Below, one piece after another: positions 8,339 through 14,256 of a stretch of DNA of 14,256 bases (its first letter is position 1; each line of letters starts with the position of its first letter). The DNA is taken from positions 1 to 14,256 of the forward strand of contig JAATGW010000125.1 in assembly GCA_015654495.1 (NCBI GenBank), given 5' to 3'. This DNA comes from Chitinophagales bacterium (GTDB taxonomy: Bacteria > Bacteroidota > Bacteroidia > Chitinophagales > Chitinophagaceae). The position numbers and the translations under genes are program-made. The notes under the pieces were generated by a model. That model searched no databases and was not told the DNA's origin. It worked only from the letters and a program-made list of their open reading frames with translations.

Positions 8339-8944
8339 ATGGACACATTCAAAATCTTTATTAAGGAATTAAGCCCTTTATTAAACCTAATTAGTTTTAA
8401 TAAAAAAGGCAATAATTTTTACTTAGAGTTCGATAAAAATTACGGAGTTGTAAACTTTCAAAAAAGCAGAGATAGTACTAAAGAAGAAGTTAGATTTACT
8501 ATCAATTTTGGTGTTTATTCAAGTTTTTTAGGGCAATTAATAGATGGATATAATGATTTGACTAAACCAGAAGTTGAACAATGCCAGTGGCGAGCCAGAG
8601 TTGGAGCATTTATGCCGGGCAGCCCTGATTATTGGTGGGATATCAATATAACGGACAATTTTAAAAGCATCACTGCCAAAGTGATGGAAGCAGTTCAGAG
8701 TGTTGTTGTGCCTGAATTAAATAAACGGTTGTCTGATGAAGGTTTAATAAACTGTTGGATGAAGGAAAGTTACGCTGGTACTACAGAAATAGGTAGATTT
8801 AAGTATCTGACAACACTCTTAAAGGCAAATGGAGATTTTGAAACTTTAAACCAGGTTGTTGACAAATTTATGCAGCAATCAAAAGGAAAACCGAATGCCA
8901 CAATAGCACTGGAACATTTAAAGGAAATTGAATATAGTAAATGA
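8339..8944 (+). CDS. DUF4304-like putative immunity protein
   Basis: The ATG at 8339 lies 5 bases after the toxin stop and gives a 201-aa protein; the in-frame ATG at 8276 lies inside the toxin domain and is unlikely. The layout resembles DUF4304 proteins: an N-terminal helix ending in FNKKGNNFYLEF, then VNFQKSRDSTKEEVRFTINFGV, then QWRARVGAFMPG with a WW pair. That family is common beside polymorphic toxins. The position directly 3' of an RHS toxin tip, with a strong terminator after it, is the classic place for the cognate immunity gene. Unlike the toxin, this frame is intact, as expected if the immunity gene is kept while the toxin is lost or off. The family call is from pattern memory, and the pairing is inferred. 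Confidence 0.65.
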   Translation: MDTFKIFIKELSPLLNLISFNKKGNNFYLEFDKNYGVVNFQKSRDSTKEEVRFTINFGVYSSFLGQLIDGYNDLTKPEVEQCQWRARVGAFMPGSPDYWWDINITDNFKSITAKVMEAVQSVVVPELNKRLSDEGLINCWMKESYAGTTEIGRFKYLTTLLKANGDFETLNQVVDKFMQQSKGKPNATIALEHLKEIEYSK

Positions 8945-8950
8945 CAGAAT

Positions 8951-8977
8951 AAAGCCCCTTCATCGGGGCTTTTGTTT
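8951..8977 (+). terminator. Rho-independent terminator after the immunity gene
   Basis: A perfect 8-bp stem, AAAGCCCC (8951-8958) with GGGGCTTT (8965-8972), has a 6-base loop and is followed by GTTTT. It starts 6 bases after the immunity stop codon and closes the toxin/immunity unit. Confidence 0.85.
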
Positions 8978-8988
8978 TATAAAAGTAC

Positions 8989-9080
8989 ACCCATTTATAG
9001 CGAAGAAATCTTTGAACTTTCTATCGAGTAATTTGTAGCAGATTTAGAACGATTACTTCGATAATAAAACCCATCTATAG
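8989..9080. repeat. Imperfect 12-bp direct repeat flanking an imperfect inverted repeat
   Basis: ACCCATTTATAG (8989-9000) recurs as ACCCATCTATAG (9069-9080). Between them lies an imperfect inverted repeat: ATCGAGTAAT (9023-9032) against ATTACTTCGAT (9052-9062), with one unpaired base. No gene is visible in this gap. It could be a small relict element or regulatory structure, or chance in AT-rich sequence. Confidence 0.3.
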
Positions 9081-9081
9081 T

Positions 9082-9089
9082 TAATTTCG
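9082..9089 (+). promoter_or_regulatory. Candidate -7 promoter box of the pentapeptide-repeat gene
   Basis: TAATTTCG, followed by C, is one mismatch from the Bacteroidota TAnnTTTG box and lies 17 bases before the ATG at 9107. The same octamer occurs upstream of the tyrosine ammonia-lyase gene. No convincing -33 element was identified. Confidence 0.35.
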
Positions 9090-9106
9090 CGACTATAGCG
9101 CGTACA

Positions 9107-9705
9107 ATGAATCAATTTATAAAGCGTTGGCAAACATCAACAGGAATTGAGTTACACAAGTCAGTCTTACTTTATCTGAAAAAAGACAAGGCAATAAATA
9201 CACTTGTTGGCCTGAAAAGCATGACGGCAAATGGGATTTACGCGGCTTCAAATTTCCGGTTCCTGATTTTATTGAAACTATTGATCGCGGTGTAGTTTTA
9301 CCGGGAGGGCACTTTATTTGTCGGGACGCACAAATTTCTGATGTCGATTTTTCCTTTAGTAATTTCAGTTATAGTTATTGGGACTCATGCACGTTTGTCA
9401 GCTGTTCGTTTGACTATGCTAAGGTGCTCAACGCTTCGTTTCAGGCATGTTCTTTTGAAAACATTGAATTTGAAAACACCGACTTCAGTGAAACATTTCT
9501 TGCGCTTAATTCGGGGAAGAAATCAGGATCTTTCGTAAATAGTAAATTTAAGAATTGTAATCTTAGTAAGACAAAATTTCGATTTCCCATAATTTCAAAT
9601 TGTATTTTTCAGAATTGTAAATTATTGGAAACAGACTTTGATGGGAGTCGGATTATGAATGTAAAATTTCACCCCGGATGCTGGTTTCAGCCCGGCATTA
9701 TTTAA
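9107..9705 (+). pseudogene. Pentapeptide-repeat protein, split by a single-base frameshift
   Basis: The ATG at 9107 opens MNQFIKRWQTSTGIELHKS, in frame up to GLK at 9214. From about 9217 the sense continues in the next frame as KHDGKWDLRGFKFPVPDF and runs without a stop to TAA at 9703, giving a composite of about 199 aa. The second frame shows pentapeptide-like repeats with a central F or L (DVDFSFSNFSYSY, SFENIEFENTDF, KFKNCNLSKTKF, IFQNCKLLETDF). One extra A in the AAAA run at 9215-9218 would restore a single frame. Such proteins form right-handed beta-helices; some act as target mimics or as immunity/regulatory factors near toxins. The role here is unknown. It follows the toxin/immunity terminator and has its own candidate promoter. 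Confidence 0.72.
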
Positions 9706-9969
9706 ATTGATAGTAAAATGTAATTCCAAACGATCAGAGAACTTATAATTGAAGAATTAAGATTTGGAAAAACCCGATTGTGAAATTTAAACTCTAATCT
9801 GATTAAATCCTTCTGCGATTTATCTGCATACCTTTTCCAAATTTATTGTCTCCTATATCTATAGCTGATGTAAATATTCGGGAATATCAGAAGCTTGTGT
9901 CTATGAGTCGTTTCATCTAAGAAAAGAATAGCTACAGACTGCAACTTTCGCAGCTATCTGACCCTTTTA
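9706..9969. other. AT-rich intergenic gap without a recognisable gene
   Basis: These 264 bases separate the convergent pentapeptide gene and higA. I see no coding frame, tRNA or strong terminator. Near the higA stop (about 9929-9957) TAGCTACAGACTGC faces GCAGCTATC, a weak hairpin that might end transcription on the minus strand; this is only a suggestion. Confidence 0.35.
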
Positions 9970-10374
9970 TTATTTTTCTGAAACTCCGGTTTTTAAATCA
10001 TACCTCCTGTTAAATGCTTCCTGGGAAACCTTAAAGTGCGCGGAAAGTTTTCTGATGACTTCTTTGGAAAACCCCTTTTTGTAATTCAGAATATCAGAAA
10101 CATATCCTTTACTGATGCCAAGAATTTCCACCAGGTCTTTTGCTTTGAGTTGATGATCATCGATCAATGAACGAAGCAGTTGAACCGGATCGAGATCAGA
10201 AAAACTATTATGAACCGCATCCCATTTTTCAATTAAAAGGGTCAGGAGTTCAATTTCATCTTTTTGGTTGCGATCTTTGGAGGCCATATCCACCAACTGT
10301 TCAAGCGCATCACAATAAGCATAGTACTGGCTCTTGTTTTTTATTACAGTGTATTTCATTTTCTGCATAACCAT
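9970..10374 (-). CDS. higA: HigA-type antitoxin with XRE helix-turn-helix
   Basis: The 134-aa protein has an N-terminal helical region (about 10-60) and a C-terminal XRE-type helix-turn-helix: LKAKDLVEILGISKGYVSDI at about 77-96, then LSAHFKVSQEAF. This layout, with the DNA-binding domain at the C-terminal side, is usual for HigA partners of HigB in Bacteroidota. It would neutralise the upstream HigB toxin and bind the operon's own promoter. It starts 3 bases after the higB stop (ATG at 10374; M6 at 10359 is an alternative start). The pair is transcribed opposite to all surrounding genes. Confidence 0.88.
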   Translation of the reverse strand: MVMQKMKYTVIKNKSQYYAYCDALEQLVDMASKDRNQKDEIELLTLLIEKWDAVHNSFSDLDPVQLLRSLIDDHQLKAKDLVEILGISKGYVSDILNYKKGFSKEVIRKLSAHFKVSQEAFNRRYDLKTGVSEK

Positions 10375-10377
10375 AAC

Positions 10378-10710
10378 TCAATATTTTTTTACTGAAAATT
10401 GATTTCCATTTTTACAAATCTGATCGTATTCAGCGTGGGAACCTAACCAGCAAATAAACAAATGCACCTGTTTATCTCCAAAAAGATATTTACAGATCAT
10501 TCTGTAATTATTACCACCGATATTGAACACGACCCTGTTTGTTCCACTGCCCAATAAATCCGCTTTTAAAAACGTATCCTGAATATCTGCAGGGTTCTGC
10601 CAATCGGCAAATTTTAATTTCGATAACCATGCTGCCAGAGGAATCCTGCTTTGCGGATTCAATAATGCAAAATCCTCTATCGTTTCCGTTTTGATTAAAT
10701 GAACTCTCAT
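10378..10710 (-). CDS. higB: HigB-type mRNA interferase toxin
   Basis: The 110-aa protein matches the HigB_toxin family (RelE-like fold) in length and pattern: MRVHLIKTETIEDF at the start, FADWQNPADIQDTF, NRVVFNIGGNNYRMICKY, and the C-terminal HLFICWLGSHAEYDQI, which contains the conserved H92/E94/Y95D motif. Family members cleave mRNA on the ribosome. It precedes higA with a 3-base gap, the toxin-first order typical of hig loci. The gene appears intact, and a palindrome with promoter-like boxes lies directly upstream. Confidence 0.9.
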   Translation of the reverse strand: MRVHLIKTETIEDFALLNPQSRIPLAAWLSKLKFADWQNPADIQDTFLKADLLGSGTNRVVFNIGGNNYRMICKYLFGDKQVHLFICWLGSHAEYDQICKNGNQFSVKKY

Positions 10711-10712
10711 AA

Positions 10713-10744
10713 CAAAATTACATCGTTTTTATCGGTTCACAAAA
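10713..10744 (-). promoter_or_regulatory. Promoter of higBA (Bacteroidota type)
   Basis: On the minus strand TTTTG (10744-10740) and TAATTTTG (10720-10713) fit the Bacteroidota -33 TTG and -7 TAnnTTTG boxes with a 19-base spacing. The -7 box ends only 2 bases before the higB ATG, so the transcript would start at or next to the start codon (leaderless). The -33 box lies in the palindrome 10731-10755. Confidence 0.55.
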
Positions 10745-10755
10745 TGTGAACCGAT
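10731..10755. promoter_or_regulatory. Perfect 11-bp palindrome, probable HigA operator
   Basis: ATCGGTTCACA (10731-10741) and TGTGAACCGAT (10745-10755) are exact inverted repeats around AAA. The element ends 21 bases upstream of the higB start and covers the -33 box, which suits autorepression by HigA. On the plus strand it is followed by a T-run and could fold as a terminator, but no plus-strand gene precedes it. Confidence 0.65.
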
Positions 10756-11018
10756 CTTTTTTTATTTAAACAATGAAAATAGAATTTGAGTCAATTGAAG
10801 TTTCCGTGTTTTACCCGTTATGTCAGGTGATTTACTTCATCCTTTAAGAGAAAAATCCCTGAAACAACCAGCCTTTAACTGGGGAAAACAGCATGATTTC
10901 TTTAAAATGAATACAAACAGATAACACATTGTACGCGCGTGACGGAAGGAAAGCCGAATACATGCAATCTGGCGTAATATGTAATTCCGGGATGGGATGT
11001 ATGACCTTGTTTTTATCT

Positions 11019-11084
11019 GAGGAGTTTGAACTCCTCATTCGAACCCCTCAGGCAGATGGCGACTGTTTCGGTGCCGCCTTTTTT
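11019..11084 (+). terminator. Inverted repeats with T-run, possible terminator of an unknown or lost transcript
   Basis: GAGGAGTT (11019-11026) and AACTCCTC (11029-11036) form a perfect palindrome; CTGAGG (11017) could instead pair with CCTCAG (11046). Then GGCG (11058) and CGCC (11075) flank a short loop and are followed by TTTTTT (11079-11084). The last hairpin plus T-run looks like a terminator, but no gene ends upstream on this strand. Confidence 0.35.
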
Positions 11085-11217
11085 GATTTTTTGAACATAC
11101 AAAGGTTTGCGGGCTTATGCGAACGGGGCTATCCTCTCTGAACCAACTTTTTACATTCAACTTTAAACTTTTAACTTTAATCAGCAATTCCTTCCTGCAT
11201 CCTTACAATCTTTGACT

Positions 11218-11225
11218 TAATTTCG
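11218..11225 (+). promoter_or_regulatory. Candidate -7 promoter box of the ammonia-lyase operon
   Basis: TAATTTCG, continuing as CACG, lies 45 bases before the lyase ATG and is one mismatch from TAnnTTTG. The longer word resembles TAATTTGCACG at 13705, before the ketosynthase. A promoter here would explain how the downstream pigment genes stay expressed despite the inserted island. Confidence 0.4.
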
Positions 11226-11270
11226 CACGTTTTATTACATTACGGATAATTTGAAAAATTACCCATTATC

Positions 11271-12872
11271 ATGATTCAGATTGGAGAGCGGGATCTTTCT
11301 TGTGGCGATTTTGTGGAAATACTATTCAGAGAAAGTCCAATTGCTTTGGATGAGCAGGCAATGGCGAATGTGGAAGAAAATTTCCGCTTTCTGAAGGGAT
11401 TTTCTTCCAATAAACTCATATATGGCATCAATACGGGTTTTGGACCAATGGCCCAATACAAAGTGAGTGAAGAAAATTTGCTACAGCTTCAATATAATCT
11501 TATCCGGAGTCATAGCTCCGGGGGCGGAGACCTGCTGGACCCGGTTCTTGTAAAAGCGCTGATGCTGGCCAGGCTGAACAGTATGATCCGTGCCTATTCC
11601 GGTGTTCACCAGGAGACAATTATTCTTTTGCGCGAACTCATAAATAAAAATATAACACCCTGTATCTATGCCCATGGCGGTGTGGGTGCAAGTGGAGATC
11701 TGGTGCAGCTCGCTCACCTGGCACTGGTAATGATCGGTGATGGTGAAGTGATTTACAAGGGGGAATTAAGGCCAACGGCTGATGTATTTCATGAACTCGG
11801 CATAAAACCACTAAGTATTCACATCCGGGAAGGGCTTGCACTTATAAATGGAACTTCCGCGATGACCGGTATCGGAATGGTTAATATCATCCAGGCCGGA
11901 AAATTGCTCGAATGGTCCGTGATGCTGAGCGCCATGATCAATGAAATTGTGGAAGCCTTCGACGATCATTATAGTTATGAATTGAATATCGTTAAGAAAC
12001 ATCGTGGACAGAACAAAATCGCTGCCATGCTCAGGGATGTTCTCAAGGATAGCAAAATGATCCGCGACAGGTCGCAGCATCTGTACAATCCGGAAAATCT
12101 GAATCAGGAAAAATTTGAAGATAAGGTGCAGGAATATTACTCACTGCGCTGCGTATCCCAGGTACTCGGCCCGATATATGATACCATCAATCAGGCGGAA
12201 AAAGTAGTGGTGGATGAATTGAATTCCGTGAACGATAATCCGGTGATTGATCATCATAACCATAATATTTTTCATGGTGGTAATTTTCACGGTGACTATG
12301 TTTCACTTGAAATGGATAAGTTGAAGATTGCTATAACAAAACTTTCCATGCTTTCGGAGCGTCAGCTCAATTACCTGATGAATGAAAAGCTCAATCAGAA
12401 ATTTCCTCCTTTTGTAAATCTCGGTGTGCTGGGTTTCAATTTTGGAATGCAGGGTATGCAGTTTACCGCTACTTCAACAGTAGCAGAGAACCAGACCCTG
12501 AGTTTCCCGATGTACGTGCACAGTATCCCGAATAATAACGATAACCAGGATATTGTGAGCATGGGCTGTAATGCAGCGATCATGACAAAGAAAGTGATCG
12601 ATAATTCCTTTGAAGTACTTACAATTCAGATGATGGCTGTAGTACAGGCCATCGATCACCTGGGATGCGAGTCAAAACTTTCTCCGAAAACCCAATCACT
12701 TTACCAGGAAGTAAGAAATCTTTTCCCGGTATTCGTGGAAGATCTGCCGAAATACAAAGATCTGCAGCTACTGAGAGATCATTTCAAAAATGCCGATCCT
12801 TTAGTCTCCGGAAATAAAACAGGTGTTTTCAGCACAAATGGCGTTTTAAACGGAACGCCTTCTGATCGCTGA
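11271..12872 (+). CDS. tal: Tyrosine ammonia-lyase (aromatic amino acid lyase, MIO enzyme)
   Basis: The 533-aa protein belongs to the histidine/phenylalanine/tyrosine ammonia-lyase family. The ASG triad that cyclises into the MIO cofactor is A140-S141-G142 within GGVGASGDLVQLAH. Other family marks are YGINTGFGPMAQYK near the start, EGLALINGTSAMTG, DNPVIDHHNHNIFHGGNFHG and YVHSIPNNNDNQDIVSMG. The substrate-selecting pair after LIR is S80-H81 in LIRSHSSG, the same stretch I recall from the Flavobacterium johnsoniae tyrosine lyase of its flexirubin cluster, rather than the H-L pair of the Rhodobacter enzyme. It would deaminate tyrosine to 4-hydroxycinnamate, the starter of the aryl polyene. Histidine activity is less likely because no other hut genes are near. 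The 24-base gap to fabG suggests one operon. Confidence 0.88.
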   Translation: MIQIGERDLSCGDFVEILFRESPIALDEQAMANVEENFRFLKGFSSNKLIYGINTGFGPMAQYKVSEENLLQLQYNLIRSHSSGGGDLLDPVLVKALMLARLNSMIRAYSGVHQETIILLRELINKNITPCIYAHGGVGASGDLVQLAHLALVMIGDGEVIYKGELRPTADVFHELGIKPLSIHIREGLALINGTSAMTGIGMVNIIQAGKLLEWSVMLSAMINEIVEAFDDHYSYELNIVKKHRGQNKIAAMLRDVLKDSKMIRDRSQHLYNPENLNQEKFEDKVQEYYSLRCVSQVLGPIYDTINQAEKVVVDELNSVNDNPVIDHHNHNIFHGGNFHGDYVSLEMDKLKIAITKLSMLSERQLNYLMNEKLNQKFPPFVNLGVLGFNFGMQGMQFTATSTVAENQTLSFPMYVHSIPNNNDNQDIVSMGCNAAIMTKKVIDNSFEVLTIQMMAVVQAIDHLGCESKLSPKTQSLYQEVRNLFPVFVEDLPKYKDLQLLRDHFKNADPLVSGNKTGVFSTNGVLNGTPSDR

Positions 12873-12896
12873 TCCCTTATATTAAAATCGTTATAC

Positions 12897-13625
12897 ATGA
12901 AATGTGCATTGGTAACCGGGGGCTCCAGAGGTATTGGTAAGGCCATCTGCACCGAGCTCGCAACTCTTGGATATTATATTCTCATCAACTATCGCAGTAA
13001 TGAAGCAGAAGCCAATGACACCCTTGCACAGGTTAGGGCAAAAGGCTCCGATGGTGAAATTCTCGCTTTTGATGTAGCCGACCGCAATCAGATCAGCTCC
13101 GTATTGGGTGGCTGGATTGAAAAAAATGCTGACAAGGAAATTGAAGTACTGGTGAATAACGCCGGTATCAAGGACGACGGACTCATGATGTGGATGAAAG
13201 ATGAACAATGGGACCAGGTGCTGGGAACAAGTCTGAACGGTTTCTTTTTTGTCACCAGGCTTATTTTAAATAATATGTTGTTGCGGCGCTATGGCCGTAT
13301 TATAAATGTGGTTTCCCTCTCCGGCATTAAGGGAATGGCCGGGCAGGTAAATTATTCCGCTGCAAAAGCCGGAGTTATAGGATCCACCAAGGCGCTGGCG
13401 CAGGAAGTAGGGCGTCGCGGAATTACGGTAAATGCAGTTGCTCCGGGATTCATTAAAACAGATATGACCGGAGAGCTGAACGAAAAAGAACTCCAGGGAT
13501 TAATTCCGGTAAAACGATTTGGTAACCCGGAAGAAGTTGCCTATACCGTTGGCTTTCTCGCATCGCCGCGTTCAGGCTATATCACCGGTGAAGTTATCTC
13601 AGTAAATGGCGGACTCTACACCTGA
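12897..13625 (+). CDS. fabG: 3-oxoacyl-ACP reductase (FabG-type SDR)
   Basis: This 242-aa short-chain dehydrogenase has the NADP-binding TGGSRGIG at 7-14, NNAG in VLVNNAGIKDDG, the catalytic S140, Y153 and K157 (spacing YxxxK), and the C-terminal ISVNGGLYT typical of FabG. It reduces the 3-keto group after each condensation. Between an aromatic lyase and a ketosynthase it most likely serves the dedicated aryl polyene synthase rather than bulk fatty acid synthesis. Only 24 bases separate it from the lyase gene. Confidence 0.9.
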   Translation: MKCALVTGGSRGIGKAICTELATLGYYILINYRSNEAEANDTLAQVRAKGSDGEILAFDVADRNQISSVLGGWIEKNADKEIEVLVNNAGIKDDGLMMWMKDEQWDQVLGTSLNGFFFVTRLILNNMLLRRYGRIINVVSLSGIKGMAGQVNYSAAKAGVIGSTKALAQEVGRRGITVNAVAPGFIKTDMTGELNEKELQGLIPVKRFGNPEEVAYTVGFLASPRSGYITGEVISVNGGLYT

Positions 13626-13932
13626 TCTTTTCTGTAAAACATTAAACAATTGCGGCATATTAAAACTCGTTTTTTTGCTGCAAGAAAACTGTCCTGCAAT
13701 TACGTAATTTGCACGCGGCGGATATTCCTGCACCGGTTTGAAAACAATTCATTCCTTGATTGCAGCAGTTCAGCCGGAGAAGGTTTAAAAATTTTGCAGG
13801 ATTCGCTAATATGCGGAGAGATTGCGCGTTACATAGGGTCACTGCAGAAAAAATAAAGTTGCCCGATGGATTTTAACATTGAGGTTAATCAAAAAAATAA
13901 AGTATTTTTTCTTCAGTTAAGATTACTGAAAT
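13626..13932. promoter_or_regulatory. 307-base gap with a candidate promoter for the ketosynthase gene
   Basis: No credible gene is seen; a 68-codon frame starting with TTG at 13650 lacks family features. TAATTTGCACG (13705-13715) resembles the box before the lyase gene. The long leader between it and the ATG at 13933, or a second promoter in the AT-rich last 60 bases, remains open. No terminator follows fabG. Confidence 0.3.
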
Positions 13933-14256
13933 ATGAACAGAGTGGTGATTACCGGAACGGGGATTTATTCATGCATTGGAAAGAACCTTGATGAAGTGAG
14001 GCATTCCCTTTATCACGGAAAGTCGGGAATTGCATTTGATCCGGTAAGAAAAAATTTTGGTTACAGGTCAGGTTTAACAGGTCTGCTTGTAAAACCAAAT
14101 CTTAAGGGTATGCTGGACCGAAGGGCCAGGATCATGTTACCTGAACAGGGTGAATATGCATATGTAGCTACAATTGAAGCTTTGGAACAGGCAGGGATTG
14201 ATGCGGATTATATCCACGATCACGAAATAGGGATCCTCAATGGCAATGACAGCTCA
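13933..14256 (+). CDS. Beta-ketoacyl-ACP synthase (FabF-like), 3' partial
   Basis: An ATG at 13933 opens MNRVVITGTGIYSCIGKN, the standard N-terminus of FabB/FabF-type ketosynthases (VVITGxGxxxxxG), and the frame stays open for 108 codons to the end of the window. The part also shows RRARIMLPEQGEYAYVAATI, which matches the family region before the first conserved helix, and ends at GILNGNDSS, just short of the expected nucleophile-elbow region. The catalytic Cys and His residues lie beyond the window. It probably elongates the aryl polyene chain with the upstream reductase. Confidence 0.85.
   Translation, partial: MNRVVITGTGIYSCIGKNLDEVRHSLYHGKSGIAFDPVRKNFGYRSGLTGLLVKPNLKGMLDRRARIMLPEQGEYAYVATIEALEQAGIDADYIHDHEIGILNGNDSS

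Larger units (their letters stand above)
10756..11270. other. Gene-free intergenic stretch between higB and the ammonia-lyase gene
   Basis: These 515 bases hold no convincing gene; short open frames lack family character. The stretch contains the divergent side of the higBA operator, a GC-richer segment with inverted repeats and a T-run (about 11015-11084), an AT-rich low-complexity part rich in ACTTTAA words (about 11150-11185), and a candidate promoter box for the downstream genes. Confidence 0.5.

Noticed and set aside
9341..9538. 65-codon ORF inside the pentapeptide gene
   Set aside because: It is a shadow frame; the overlapping frame carries clear pentapeptide repeats.
10731..10767. Plus-strand rho-independent terminator
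   Set aside because: Hairpin plus T-run is formally present, but no plus-strand gene precedes it, and the symmetric position before higB favours an operator.
11019..11052. tRNA T-arm or tRNA-gene fragment (TTCGAA near a stem)
   Set aside because: The bases before TTCGAA do not pair with those after it, and no acceptor, D or anticodon arms can be built.
10929..11141. 70-codon ORF in the gap before the lyase gene
   Set aside because: It begins with TTG, has no family features and runs through hairpins and a T-run; likely chance.
13650..13856. 68-codon ORF between fabG and the ketosynthase
   Set aside because: It begins with TTG, has no recognisable domain and no homologue known to me; the gap is better read as regulatory.
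1..14256. CRISPR arrays, transposases, rRNA, tRNA
   Set aside because: No regularly spaced repeats, DDE or serine recombinase motifs, or structural RNA signatures were seen in either strand.

Overview
The window looks like a chromosomal segment of a Bacteroidota bacterium, probably a Chitinophagales/Sphingobacteriia-type relative (inference). It carries most of one end of a flexirubin-type (aryl polyene ester pigment) cluster. Its start codons lack clear Shine-Dalgarno sites, and several intergenic gaps hold words close to the Bacteroidota -7 box TAnnTTTG.

Region 1 (1-6578, + strand) is a tightly packed operon with start/stop overlaps of 14, 8 and 4 bases and then a 1-base gap. In order it encodes: the C-terminal part of an MMPL-type exporter fused to a PlsC-like acyltransferase and a SAM methyltransferase; an FAD-dependent phytoene-desaturase/CrtI-like oxidoreductase; a membrane-anchored C45/penicillin-acylase-like Ntn enzyme; an AcpS phosphopantetheinyl transferase; and a phenylacetate-CoA-ligase-like adenylating enzyme. 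Region 3 (11271-14256, + strand) resumes the same pathway with a tyrosine ammonia-lyase, a FabG-type ketoreductase and the first 108 codons of a beta-ketoacyl-ACP synthase. The implied route is: tyrosine to 4-hydroxycinnamate (lyase); activation and loading on an ACP (ligase, with the ACP made holo by AcpS); elongation and ketoreduction (synthase and FabG); acyl transfer/esterification, methylation and export (the fusion protein, perhaps with the C45 enzyme). The ACPs, dehydratases, other synthases and the dialkylresorcinol genes (darA/darB) are not in the window.

Region 2 (about 6579-11270) interrupts this pathway with material of a different kind: an unrecognised 168-aa ORF; an orphan RHS C-terminal tip that starts abruptly in mid-core; a PD-(D/E)XK-like nuclease toxin domain knocked out of frame by a run of seven G; a DUF4304-like putative immunity gene with a strong terminator; a pentapeptide-repeat gene broken by a single-base frameshift; and, on the minus strand, a HigB/HigA toxin-antitoxin pair with a perfect 11-bp palindrome upstream. 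It reads as a decaying conflict island or orphan toxin/immunity cassette inside a pigment operon. The two homopolymer frameshifts are either real decay or phase switching, or sequencing errors; the sequence alone cannot decide.

No rRNA, tRNA, CRISPR array or transposase was found.
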